Source: Kiloniellaceae bacterium (GTDB taxonomy: Bacteria > Pseudomonadota > Alphaproteobacteria > Kiloniellales > J153). Taken from it: a stretch of DNA of 39,079 bases. Positions 9,145 through 16,842 of this stretch are shown here, one piece after another (the first letter of the stretch is position 1; every line of letters starts with the position of its first letter). Location of the stretch: assembly GCA_021776095.1 (NCBI GenBank), contig JAJFGO010000044.1:1-39079 (forward strand). Reading direction: 5' to 3'. The position numbers and the translations under genes are program-made. The notes under the pieces are model-generated. The model was not told the origin of the DNA and searched no databases. It was given only the letters and a program-made list of their open reading frames with translations.

Positions 9145-9194
9145 GCATTTTCGAAACGGCGAACCGGTTTCCACTTGGCCTGAAAATGCTCTAG
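9145..9194. repeat. Palindromic TAGAGCA-ended repeat upstream of azlC
   Basis: GCATTTTC at 9145-9152 pairs with GAAAATGC at 9182-9189, enclosing GAAAC/GGTTTC arms, and the element ends in CTAG at 9191-9194 (CTAGAGCA on the other strand). It sits 10 bp before the azlC start. The same TAGAGCA terminus recurs at 27,354-27,621 and 28,369-28,422, which suggests a dispersed repeat family. Confidence 0.5.
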
Positions 9195-9204
9195 CCTTCG
9201 GGCC

Positions 9205-9951
9205 GTGGCGCAAGATCGAACTCCGGCTCCCTACGCCCGCGATTTCGGCGATCCGCGACGGGCCTTTCGGGCCGGCGCTCGCCTTGCCGTCGGCGTGCCG
9301 GCGGCGGTTCTGGCCGCGAGCTACGTCGGCTTCGGCGCCCTGGTGCAACAGGTCGACTTGGCGTTTTGGCACGCGCTTTTTTCGATCGCCACCGCCTGGG
9401 CCCTGCCCGGACAGGTCGCCTTGGTCGAGCTTTATGCCGACGGGGCGTCGCTGCTCGCGGTCACCGCCGCGGTCGCCCTAACCAATGCGCGCCTCTTGCC
9501 CATGGCAATCACCTTGATCGCCCTGTTGCGCACGCCGGGGACGCCCCAATGGCGTTATTACCTGGCCGCCCATTGGATTGCCGTCACCGGCTGGGCCCTG
9601 GCCATGCGCGATTGCCCGGCCATGCCGCCGGCCCAGCGCCTGCCCTATTTCATGGGCATTTGCCTGGTGATTTGGTCGGTCAGCATGATGGGCGCCGCCA
9701 TCGGCTTCGCCTTGGCCGGAAACGTCCCGGCCTATGTCACCCTGGGCCTGGTGTTCCTCAACCCGGTCTATTTCATGCTTGTGGTCGCGGGCGACGTACG
9801 CGGGGTCTCGCGGGTTCTGGCCGCCATCTTGGGGGCGATCGGCGGACCCCTGTTGTACCTGGCGTCGCCGGATTGGAGCTTGCTCATCACGGGCTTGGTC
9901 GGCGGCACCCTGGCCTATCTGATTGGCCGGGTGCGGGCGGCCGGGCCTTGA
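9205..9951 (+). CDS. azlC: AzlC-family branched-chain amino-acid exporter, large subunit
   Basis: 248 aa inner-membrane protein with about six to seven hydrophobic helices. AzlC/YgaZ proteins work with a small AzlD/YgaH partner to export branched-chain amino acids or analogues. Seen: GVPAAVLAASYVGFGAL near residue 30, ALPGQVALVELYADGAS and VALTNARLLPMAITLIALLR in the middle, and an FLNPVYFMLV segment near 190, all typical. The start is GTG at 9205 with little Shine-Dalgarno sequence and the repeat directly upstream. The azlD gene follows 7 nt after the stop. Confidence 0.87.
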   Translation: MAQDRTPAPYARDFGDPRRAFRAGARLAVGVPAAVLAASYVGFGALVQQVDLAFWHALFSIATAWALPGQVALVELYADGASLLAVTAAVALTNARLLPMAITLIALLRTPGTPQWRYYLAAHWIAVTGWALAMRDCPAMPPAQRLPYFMGICLVIWSVSMMGAAIGFALAGNVPAYVTLGLVFLNPVYFMLVVAGDVRGVSRVLAAILGAIGGPLLYLASPDWSLLITGLVGGTLAYLIGRVRAAGP

Positions 9952-9958
9952 GGCGGCC

Positions 9959-10309
9959 ATGAGCGCGGCCTCGCCCTGGTGGCCGCTGGTCCTGCTGATC
10001 GCCGGCGCGGCGGCGACTTATGTTTGGCGCGCTTTGGGGGTCGCGCTTTCGGGCCGAATCGTGCCGCAAGGCCGGCTTTTCGAATGGATCGCCTGCGTCG
10101 CCTATGCCCTGCTATCGGGCCTGGTGGCGCGCATGATCCTGCTGCCGAGCGGCCCCCTGGCCGCGGTCCCCCTGGCCGCGCGTGTCGGCGCGGCCGCCCT
10201 GGCCCTGACGGTCTTTTTCCTGGCCCGGCGTAACATGCCCTTGGGCGTGGTCGCCGGTGTCGCCGTCTTTATGGTCCTGTCTTGGGCCCACGGCGCCGGG
10301 CTGCTATAG
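9959..10309 (+). CDS. azlD: AzlD-family small exporter subunit
   Basis: 116 aa with four hydrophobic segments (about 6-24, 40-60, 66-84, 90-110), the size and layout of AzlD/YgaH. The TYVWRALGVALSGR motif after the first helix is the usual family feature. The start ATG at 9959 comes 7 nt after the azlC stop with GAGG upstream, so the pair is translated together. It should assemble with AzlC in the inner membrane. It converges on pgk with a 13-bp gap, leaving little room for separate terminators. Confidence 0.85.
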   Translation: MSAASPWWPLVLLIAGAAATYVWRALGVALSGRIVPQGRLFEWIACVAYALLSGLVARMILLPSGPLAAVPLAARVGAAALALTVFFLARRNMPLGVVAGVAVFMVLSWAHGAGLL

Positions 10310-10322
10310 GACCCGACCCCGC

Positions 10323-11528
10323 CTAGCTCGCGGCGTCCCGGAGCGCCTGGACCCCAGGCAAGGTCTTGCCCTCGAGCCATTCCAGAAACGCCCCGCCGGC
10401 GGTCGAGATATAGGAGAAATCCTCCAGCACCCCGGCGTGGGCCAGGGCGGCAACCGTATCGCCACCGCCGGCCACGCTGCGCAGACGGCCGGCCCGGGTC
10501 AGGTCCGCCGCCTTGCGGGCCAGGGCATTTGTGGCCGCATCGAAGGGCGCGGTCTCGAAGCAGCCGAGCGGCCCGTTCCAAACCAGGGTAGCGCAGGCGC
10601 CCAGATAGGTCCCCAAGGTATCGACCGTCCCGGGCCCCAGATCCAAGATCATCTTGCCGGCCGGCACCTGCTTCACGTTGACGGTCTCGCTCGCCACCCC
10701 GGCCTTCAGCGCCTCGGCCACCACCGCGTCGCTGGGCAAGAGAATGTCGCACTGAGCGGCGCCGGCCCGCGCGAGAATATCGCGCGCCGTATCGGCCAGG
10801 TCGCGTTCGCACAACGACGTGCCCACATCGACGCCGAGCGCGTGCAGAAACGTATTGGCCATGCCGCCGCCGATCATCACGGCATCGGCCTTGTTCAGCA
10901 AATTTCCCAGAAGGTCGAGCTTGGTGGAGACCTTGGCGCCCCCGACCACGACCGCGACCGGGCGCTCTGGGGTTTCCAGGGCGGCGTTCAGGCTCTCCAA
11001 CTCCGCTTGCATCAGGCGCCCGGCAGCGGCCGGCATCAGGCGCGTAATCGCCTCAACCGAGGCGTGCGCCCGGTGCGACACCGCGAAGGCGTCATTGACG
11101 TAAAGATCGCCCAGCTTGGCCAGGGCGGCGGCGAAGTCCGCGTCGTTGGCCTCCTCCCCAGGGTGGAAACGCAGATTTTCCAGCACCGCGATATCGCCGT
11201 CTTGCAAGCCGTTCACGACGCTCTCTGCCGCCGCGCCGATACAATCCTCGGCGAAGGCGACATCGCGCCCGCCCAGGGCCTTGGACAAGGCGGCGGCAAT
11301 CGGCCTAAGCGACATCTCAGGGACCGCCGCGCCCTTGGGCCGGCCGAAGTGGGACAGGATCACGACCCGGGCGCCGCGCTCGGTCAAACGCTTGATGCTG
11401 GGCAAGCAGCGTTCGATACGGGTCGCGTCGCTGACCTGACTGTCCTTCATGGGCACGTTGAAATCGACGCGCAAAAGCACGCGCTTGCCGGAAACGGCTA
11501 GGTCGTCCAAGGTATTGAACTGGGCCAT
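10323..11528 (-). CDS. pgk: Phosphoglycerate kinase
   Basis: 401 aa, full length. It catalyses 1,3-bisphosphoglycerate + ADP to 3-phosphoglycerate + ATP in glycolysis and the reverse in gluconeogenesis. Seen: RVDFNVPM near residue 21 (substrate-binding Asp and Asn), LSHFGRPKG near 58, [23 protein letters not shown] near 198, NGPLGCFE and the nucleotide loop [11 protein letters not shown] near 355. NGPLGCFE replaces the usual NGPMGVFE, a tolerated change. It stands alone here, without gap or fba beside it, and is divergent from the livG operon across about 150 bp. Confidence 0.97.
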   Translation of the reverse strand: MAQFNTLDDLAVSGKRVLLRVDFNVPMKDSQVSDATRIERCLPSIKRLTERGARVVILSHFGRPKGAAVPEMSLRPIAAALSKALGGRDVAFAEDCIGAAAESVVNGLQDGDIAVLENLRFHPGEEANDADFAAALAKLGDLYVNDAFAVSHRAHASVEAITRLMPAAAGRLMQAELESLNAALETPERPVAVVVGGAKVSTKLDLLGNLLNKADAVMIGGGMANTFLHALGVDVGTSLCERDLADTARDILARAGAAQCDILLPSDAVVAEALKAGVASETVNVKQVPAGKMILDLGPGTVDTLGTYLGACATLVWNGPLGCFETAPFDAATNALARKAADLTRAGRLRSVAGGGDTVAALAHAGVLEDFSYISTAGGAFLEWLEGKTLPGVQALRDAAS

Positions 11529-11620
11529 GTATCGCTCTTTCGAGGCAGCTTTTAGTTAGCGGCCGGAGAGTGAAGTATCCTGCGAGCCGCCGCAAGGGCC
11601 GGCAAGGAGACCCGGCGAAT

Positions 11621-11648
11621 TTGCGATGTTCGAACTTGATGCTACGAT
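11621..11648 (+). promoter_or_regulatory. Candidate promoter of the liv operon
   Basis: TTGCGA (11621-11626), a 16-nt spacer and TACGAT (11643-11648) resemble a sigma-70 promoter. The predicted start near 11655 would give a leader of about 20 nt to the Shine-Dalgarno at 11663. Inferred from hexamer likeness only. Confidence 0.4.
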
Positions 11649-11662
11649 CCTAGCCTCACGCC

Positions 11663-11678
11663 GGAGGATCTAGAAATT
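11663..11678 (+). promoter_or_regulatory. Strong Shine-Dalgarno followed by an in-frame ATT, likely true start of livG
   Basis: GGAGG at 11663-11667 is 8 nt ahead of ATT at 11676. The frame from this ATT is open into livG and adds 21 residues (reading [M]STGQNERATV...). No ATG or GTG exists in that frame upstream of the conserved ABC domain; the only conventional start is TTG at 11739, with poor ribosome binding. Either ATT is the initiator or an ATG has been changed by mutation or a base error. Confidence 0.5.
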
Positions 11679-11738
11679 AGTACCGGACAGAATGAGCGCG
11701 CGACCGTTGCGCCCGCGCGCCGGGGATCCGATGACGCC

Positions 11739-12503
11739 TTGCTGCGGATCGACGATCTGCACCGCAATTTCTACGGCGTGCTGGCCCTCAATGGGGTCAA
11801 TCTGGCGGTCCGTCCCAGCACCATCACCGGATTGATCGGACCCAATGGGGCTGGGAAAACCACCGTATTCAATTGCGTCTCGGGCATGATTCCGCCGCAT
11901 CAGGGGCGCATTACCTTTGCCGGCCAAGACATCACCGCCTGGCCGCCCCATCGAATTACGCTCTCCGGCCTGGTGCGAACATTCCAGATCGCGCGCGGCT
12001 TTCCGCGCCTGTCGGTTTTGGAAAACCTGATGCTGTACGGCAACCATCAGCCAGGCGAAGGCATGATTGCGGCGATCTTGCGCCCGGCCTCTGTGGCCCG
12101 CCGGGAGGAGGAATTACGCGCCCGCGCCCGCGACGTCGCCCGGCGCCTCAATCTGACCAGGGTCTTGAACGAACCGGCGGCCAATCTATCCGGCGGGCAG
12201 AAAAAGCTGCTTGAGATCGGCCGCGCCCTTATGACCGATCCAGAGCTTATTCTGCTGGACGAACCGATCGCCGGGGTTAACCCGGCACTGGGCCAGGAAA
12301 TCGCCGAGCACTTGCGTGCCCTGCGCGACGACGGCCTGACCTTCCTGATCATCGAGCATCACATGGATGTCATTGCCCGGCTATGCGATCCGGTGATCGT
12401 CATGGCCGAAGGGCGGCACCTGGCCGAAGGCACCTTCGCCGAGGTCGCCGCCAATCACGACGTTCAAGAAGCTTATATGGGGCGGCGCAAATGGGCCTCT
12501 TGA
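11739..12503 (+). CDS. livG: Branched-chain-type ABC importer ATPase (LivG-like)
   Basis: 254 aa from TTG at 11739; 275 aa if the ATT at 11676 is used. It is one of the two cytoplasmic ATPases of a hydrophobic-amino-acid (HAAT) importer. Walker A GPNGAGKT near residue 34, Q-loop region RTFQIARGFPRLSV near 80, signature NLSGGQKKLLEIGRAL near 152, Walker B LILLDEPIAGVNP near 174 and H-loop IIEHHMD near 206 are all intact. The LDEPIAGVNP form and the C-terminal AYMG(R) tail are LivG hallmarks. It overlaps the next ATPase gene by 13 nt, so the two are translationally coupled. Confidence 0.92.
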   Translation: MLRIDDLHRNFYGVLALNGVNLAVRPSTITGLIGPNGAGKTTVFNCVSGMIPPHQGRITFAGQDITAWPPHRITLSGLVRTFQIARGFPRLSVLENLMLYGNHQPGEGMIAAILRPASVARREEELRARARDVARRLNLTRVLNEPAANLSGGQKKLLEIGRALMTDPELILLDEPIAGVNPALGQEIAEHLRALRDDGLTFLIIEHHMDVIARLCDPVIVMAEGRHLAEGTFAEVAANHDVQEAYMGRRKWAS

Positions 12504-13198
12504 GCGTCGCCGACGCGGTCGCCGGCTATAGTATCGGCGAGGAAATCTTGAAGGGCGTAGACCTGGACCTGGCATCCGGCGAGGTGGTCTCGATCATTGG
12601 GCCGAACGGCGCCGGCAAGTCGACCCTGCTCAAGGTCATTGCCGGACTTCTGAACCCCAGCCGCGGCACGGTGCGCCTCGGCGAGCAAGCGATTCAAGGC
12701 CTCTCGCCGCGCGAGATCAGCGCCCTTGGCGTGGCCTTCGTGCCGCAGGAACAGAACATCTTCCCGACCATGTCCGTGAACGAGAATTTGGAGATGGGCG
12801 GTTATGTCGATCCCAAGGGAGCGAAGGCGAAGATCAGCCGGATTCTCGATCGCTTCGCCATGCTCAAGGAAAAGCGCCGCAACGCCGCGCGCACCTTGTC
12901 CGGCGGGCAACGCCAAATCCTCGCCATGGCCATGGCGCTGATGGTCGAGCCGAAAGTCCTGCTTCTCGATGAGCCGTCCGCCGGTCTGTCGCCGATCGCC
13001 GCGGAAGAATTGTTCGAGACCATCCGCGACATCAACGAAGAGGGCATATCGATCGTGATGGTCGAGCAGAATGCTTTGGAAGCATTGGCCATCGCCGACC
13101 GTGGATATATTCTGGTCGACGGTCGCAACCACCGAAGCGGCCCGGCCCAATCCTTGGCCGAAGATCCCGATGTCCGGCGAATTTTCTTGGGGGCGTGA
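12491..13198 (+). CDS. livF: Branched-chain-type ABC importer ATPase (LivF-like)
   Basis: 235 aa, the second ATPase of the HAAT importer. The start ATG at 12491 lies inside the 3' end of livG; the frame is open further upstream but those codons are livG in another frame. Walker A GPNGAGKS near 37, the FVPQEQNIFPTMSVNENLEMGG Q-loop region near 83, signature LSGGQRQILAMAMAL near 137 and Walker B VLLLDEPSAGLSP near 158 are present. LivF members are shorter than LivG and carry the QEQNIFPTMSV block, as here. It pairs with LivG beneath the LivH/LivM pore. Confidence 0.93.
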   Translation: MGLLSVADAVAGYSIGEEILKGVDLDLASGEVVSIIGPNGAGKSTLLKVIAGLLNPSRGTVRLGEQAIQGLSPREISALGVAFVPQEQNIFPTMSVNENLEMGGYVDPKGAKAKISRILDRFAMLKEKRRNAARTLSGGQRQILAMAMALMVEPKVLLLDEPSAGLSPIAAEELFETIRDINEEGISIVMVEQNALEALAIADRGYILVDGRNHRSGPAQSLAEDPDVRRIFLGA

Positions 13199-13199
13199 C

Positions 13200-13219
13200 G
13201 ACGCCGCGCGTGCGGCGTC
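13200..13219 (+). repeat. Intercistronic stem-loop between livF and the binding-protein gene
   Basis: GACGCCGC-GCGT-GCGGCGTC is a perfect 8-bp stem starting 2 nt after the livF stop. No T-tract follows, so it probably does not terminate. Stem-loops just upstream of binding-protein genes often protect that message and raise its level over the rest of the operon; that role is inferred. Confidence 0.55.
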
Positions 13220-13265
13220 CGAACTTAATGACGCACGTAGCAAATCAAATGATGGAGGCACAAGA

Positions 13266-14477
13266 ATGAGTAAGACAAAGTTCCCGCTATCTCGCCGCGG
13301 TGCCATCAAGCTGGCCGGCGCCGTCGCTGTTGCAAGCGCTCTGCCGCGCCCATTGCGCGCCGCTGAGCCGATTCGTTTGGGCGCGCTCAATCCCCTGACC
13401 GGTGCGGGAGGGTCCTATGGCCCCTCCATGCGCAAGGCGATCGAGCGGACCATTGCCAACGTCAACGCGGCCGGCGGCGTGCTCGGCCGGCAGATCGAAC
13501 TCTTTGGCGAAGACACGCAAACCAATCCGGACTCGGCAGTGCGCGCGGTGCGCAAATTGATCGACGCCGACAAGGTTGTCGCGGTCATGGGCACCTGGGC
13601 GTCCTCGGTGACTACCGCGGTCGCGCCCTTGTGTTGGGAGAGTAAGACGTTTCTGACCTGCGTCTCCGGGTCCGACACCATCACCCTGCTTCCCCACCAA
13701 GGCTATCTGGTCCGCACTCAACCCAATAGCACCCTGCAAATGACCGAGCTGGGTGAGTACGTCGGCAGCGACCTGGGTAAGAAGCGCATGTTTATTTTGG
13801 GGGCGCAGACACCCTTCGCCAAAACCAACGAAGAGCGTTTGACCGAAGTTCTGCCACAGCATGGATCTGAACTGATTGGCGCCCTTGTTTACGATAAGGA
13901 CAAGACCAGCTTCAGGTCCGAGGTGGATATCGCCATGAGGGCGAAGCCGGACATCATCTTCCTCAACGGCTACACGCCGGATGTCACCGTGGTGATGAAA
14001 GACCTGTTCAAGGCGGGATATGAAGGCACGCGTATCGGCCCGGCCTATTCGGTCAATAACAAATTGCTGAAGTCGCTGCCCAACGACGTGACCCAGGACT
14101 GTTATACCTACGCGCCATCGCCCGCCGTGGACTCGAACGCTTATAAGCGGCTTGCCGAATTCCTGAATGTCGACGACGTCGATCCCTATTCGTCGCAGAC
14201 CAACGATCACGCGGCGCTGGTCATCTTGTCGATCGCCCGCGCGGGCGAGGCGAGTGGCACCGCGATTCGCGAAAACGTGCGCCGGATTTCACAGGGCGAC
14301 GGCATTGAGGTCGACAACGTTTTGGATGGCCTGAAGCATCTCGCCGCCGGCAAGGAAATCAATTACACCGGTGCCAGCGGGCCCTGCGACTTCACCGATA
14401 TCGGCGATATCGAGGATACGCAGTTCCGCTATGAGATCGTCGACGGCGGCAAGTTCAAGACCTTGAAGATCGGCTGA
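13266..14477 (+). CDS. Periplasmic amino-acid/amide-type substrate-binding protein (LivK-like)
   Basis: 403 aa. The start ATG at 13266 has GGAGG 8 nt upstream. Residues 1-33 form an export signal with SRRGAIKLAGAVAVASAL, a twin-arginine-like motif (SRRG followed by a hydrophobic stretch), and cleavage is expected after LRAA. The mature protein begins EPIRLGALNPLTGAGGSYG and has the periplasmic-binding type 1 fold: ETTQTNPDSAVRAVRKLI-like block near 80, AVMGTWASSVTTAVAPLC near 105 and a VKDLFKAGYEG region. It feeds LivHMGF. The ligand is unknown; family members bind branched-chain amino acids, amides or other carboxylates. Confidence 0.92.
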   Translation: MSKTKFPLSRRGAIKLAGAVAVASALPRPLRAAEPIRLGALNPLTGAGGSYGPSMRKAIERTIANVNAAGGVLGRQIELFGEDTQTNPDSAVRAVRKLIDADKVVAVMGTWASSVTTAVAPLCWESKTFLTCVSGSDTITLLPHQGYLVRTQPNSTLQMTELGEYVGSDLGKKRMFILGAQTPFAKTNEERLTEVLPQHGSELIGALVYDKDKTSFRSEVDIAMRAKPDIIFLNGYTPDVTVVMKDLFKAGYEGTRIGPAYSVNNKLLKSLPNDVTQDCYTYAPSPAVDSNAYKRLAEFLNVDDVDPYSSQTNDHAALVILSIARAGEASGTAIRENVRRISQGDGIEVDNVLDGLKHLAAGKEINYTGASGPCDFTDIGDIEDTQFRYEIVDGGKFKTLKIG

Positions 14478-14491
14478 GGTCCATCGCTTCA

Positions 14492-15358
14492 GTGTTCTTC
14501 GAGCTTGCCCAACTTGTCGTAAACGGATTAGTGGCCGGCACCATTCTCGCGGTGCCGGCCATTGGTTTCACCGCCATCTACGGCGTTCTTCGCTTCCCCA
14601 ATTTTGCCGTTGCATCCCACGCGACCATCGGGGCCTTCGCCGGTTATGTGGCCAACGTCAACTTCGGAATTCCGGCCTGGGGCGCGGTGGCCTTCGCGTT
14701 CTTGATCGCCGGTCTGTCCGGCGTGCTGAACGACGAATTTCTCTTGAAACCGTTGCGCCCGACCGGGCCGTTGACCACCGCGATCGCCTCGGTCGCCCTG
14801 GTCATTGTCCTGGAGAACGTGATTCGTTTCTTTTTCGGCAACGATTTGCGCGGCTACGACTTGCCGATTTTTCGCGATTGGCGAATCGCCGAGATCCGCA
14901 TCGGCCCGCAGCAGGTCGAGAACATCATTATCGCGATCATTGCCATGGCGATCCTGTTCCTGTTCCTGACCTTCACCCGCATGGGCAAGGCGATGCGCGC
15001 TGTCGCCGACAACCCCATGCTGGCCAGCATCAAAGGCATCAATGCCGACATGGTCGGCCGCCTGGTCAGTTTCGTCGGCATGGGTCTGGCCGGCCTCGGC
15101 GGCATGTTGATCGGGCTCGATACCAGCATCGATCCCCTGACCGGATTTCGCGCCATCCTGCCGATTTTCGCCGCCGCTGTTGTCGGCGGGCTGGGCAGCA
15201 TCCCCGGCGCCGTGGTCGGCGCCTTGACCGTGGGCGTCGGCGAGGAGCTGTCCATCGTCGTGCTGGGGCCGGAGTACCGCAGCGTATTCGGGTTCTTGGC
15301 GATTCTTTTCGTTCTGCTGTTCCGTCCGCGCGGCCTGCTCGGCGAGCGCGCGTACTGA
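14492..15358 (+). CDS. livH: Branched-chain-type ABC importer permease (LivH-like)
   Basis: 288 aa inner-membrane protein with about eight helices. The start is GTG at 14492, about 11 nt after GAGGT, following the binding-protein gene by 14 nt. It opens with QLVVNGLVAGTILAVPAIGFTAIYGVLRFPNFA, the LivH N-terminal pattern, and carries the cytoplasmic coupling segment TRMGKAMRAVADNPMLASIKGIN near residue 165 followed by AAVVGGLGSIPGAVVG near 232. It forms the pore with LivM and contacts LivG/LivF. Confidence 0.93.
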   Translation: MFFELAQLVVNGLVAGTILAVPAIGFTAIYGVLRFPNFAVASHATIGAFAGYVANVNFGIPAWGAVAFAFLIAGLSGVLNDEFLLKPLRPTGPLTTAIASVALVIVLENVIRFFFGNDLRGYDLPIFRDWRIAEIRIGPQQVENIIIAIIAMAILFLFLTFTRMGKAMRAVADNPMLASIKGINADMVGRLVSFVGMGLAGLGGMLIGLDTSIDPLTGFRAILPIFAAAVVGGLGSIPGAVVGALTVGVGEELSIVVLGPEYRSVFGFLAILFVLLFRPRGLLGERAY

Positions 15359-15376
15359 ACGCCGGAGGGAAGCCGC

Positions 15377-16324
15377 ATGGAAAACTACCTCATCGCCATG
15401 GTCACCTTCGCCGGCATTTACGGCATCATGGCCCTTGGGCTCAATGTCATCTGGGGCATGGCCGGCATGGTCAACCTGGGCCTGGTCGGGTTCTTCGCCT
15501 TCGGCGCCTACACCACCACCCTTCTGACCAAGGATTTCGGTGTGCCCATCGGCCTGGGCATCGCCGCCGCCTTTGTCACCACCGCCATCGCCGGGGTTGT
15601 CGTGGCCCTGGTGACCGGACGGATGCGCGGCGACTACCTGGCCATCGTCACGTTGGGCTTTTCCGAGACGGTACGCATCACCGCCAGCAACGAGATCTGG
15701 CTGACCAACGGGACCGACGGCATCTCCGGCATTCCCGGGCCATGGCGCGGCGAGGTGTCGCCGGAAACCTTCAACCTCATTTACCTCGGCATCGTGGCCG
15801 GATTCGTCCTGGTCGTCTTCCTGATCATGCAACGGGTACGCTACGCGCCGCTTGGCCGGGTGCTGCGCGGCATTCGCGACGACGACCAGGTGGTGGCCGT
15901 GGCGGGCAAGAACGTGATCGCCATCAAGGCCAAGGCCTTCGCGCTCGGCGCCGGCGTCCTGGGCATGGCGGGCGCCATCTACGCCCACTACACCTCCTAC
16001 ATCGCGCCGGACGGCTTCGTGCCCCTGATCACCATCTATATCGTGCTGTCCCTGACCGCCGGCGGCACCGGCAGTAACCTGGGTGCGATCGTGGGCGCGT
16101 TCCTGGTCGTCTTCTTCATGGAATCGACGCGCTTTCTCACCGCCGTGGTGCCGGGCCTCGAAGCGGTTCAGCAAGCGGCCCTGCGCGAGTTTCTGATCGG
16201 CGCCAGCTTGATCGTCATTCTGCACCTTCGCCCGACCGGGCTTTTCCCCGAACGGATCACCCGCCACGAAGCGCCGGAGCCTCCCGCATCGGGCGCCGCC
16301 TTAAAGGAACGCAGCCAACCATGA
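15377..16324 (+). CDS. livM: Branched-chain-type ABC importer permease (LivM-like)
   Basis: 315 aa, about nine to ten hydrophobic helices. The start ATG at 15377 has GGAGG 8 nt upstream. Typical LivM blocks are seen: LGLNVIWGMAGMVNLGLVGFFAFGAYTTTLL near the N-terminus, RGDYLAIVTLGFSETVRI near 93, TNGTDGISGIPGP near 113 and the coupling segment LGRVLRGIRDDDQVVAVAGKNV near 158. It partners LivH. Its stop overlaps the start of the GAF gene (ATGA), so the GAF protein is part of the same operon. Confidence 0.93.
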   Translation: MENYLIAMVTFAGIYGIMALGLNVIWGMAGMVNLGLVGFFAFGAYTTTLLTKDFGVPIGLGIAAAFVTTAIAGVVVALVTGRMRGDYLAIVTLGFSETVRITASNEIWLTNGTDGISGIPGPWRGEVSPETFNLIYLGIVAGFVLVVFLIMQRVRYAPLGRVLRGIRDDDQVVAVAGKNVIAIKAKAFALGAGVLGMAGAIYAHYTSYIAPDGFVPLITIYIVLSLTAGGTGSNLGAIVGAFLVVFFMESTRFLTAVVPGLEAVQQAALREFLIGASLIVILHLRPTGLFPERITRHEAPEPPASGAALKERSQP

Positions 16325-16842
16325 CCCAAGCCCAGCGACCCGACCCCCAAGCGCACCTGGCCGCCGTTGCCGCCGCCACGAAGCGGGACGGTCAGCCGCA
16401 GGCCAGCTTCCGCGCCCTCGACCGCGCCATGGCCGAGGCGATCGGGCACAAGCTTTTCACGGTGTTGCTGCATCACGCCGATAGCGGCGATTCCGAACGG
16501 TTCTACAGCAACCGGCCCGAGGCCTATCCGGTCGGCGGCCGCAAGGCCCTGAATCCGACGTTCTGGACCCAGCATGTCTTGCGCGAACAGCGCGCCTATC
16601 TGGGCCGCAACGCCGCCGATGTGGCCGCCGTGTTCTACGACCACGAACTGATCGCCTCGCTCGGTTGCGAGTCCGTGCTCAACATTCCGGTGGTCTTCAA
16701 CGGCGTGACCCTGGGTACGCTCAACCTGCTCGACGCGGCCGATCATTACAGCGAAGCGGATGTCGAGTTGGGTGCGATTTTCGCGGCCCTGGCCGTGCCG
16801 GCCCTCTTGAATCTGAGCGCGGCGGCCCCAGCCGGCTGCTAG
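16321..16842 (+). CDS. GAF-domain protein at the end of the liv operon
   Basis: 173 aa, soluble, a single GAF-type domain over about 25-165: FRALDRAMAEAIGHKLFTVLLHH, then a REQRAYLGRNAADV segment, SLGCESVLNIPVVFNGVTLGTLNLLD and HYSEADVELGAIFAALAVPALL. GAF domains bind small molecules, but there is no output domain, so it is a stand-alone sensor or a divergent enzyme. Its ATG overlaps the livM stop, which places it in the transporter operon; a role in sensing the transported ligand is inferred. Its stop and that of the convergent FAH gene share four bases (16839-16842). Confidence 0.85.
   Translation: MTQAQRPDPQAHLAAVAAATKRDGQPQASFRALDRAMAEAIGHKLFTVLLHHADSGDSERFYSNRPEAYPVGGRKALNPTFWTQHVLREQRAYLGRNAADVAAVFYDHELIASLGCESVLNIPVVFNGVTLGTLNLLDAADHYSEADVELGAIFAALAVPALLNLSAAAPAGC

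Noticed and set aside
14528-16267. 579-codon minus-strand open frame over livH and livM
   Set aside because: Shadow of two permease genes; its H/D/G/Q-rich translation is typical of antisense high-GC DNA.
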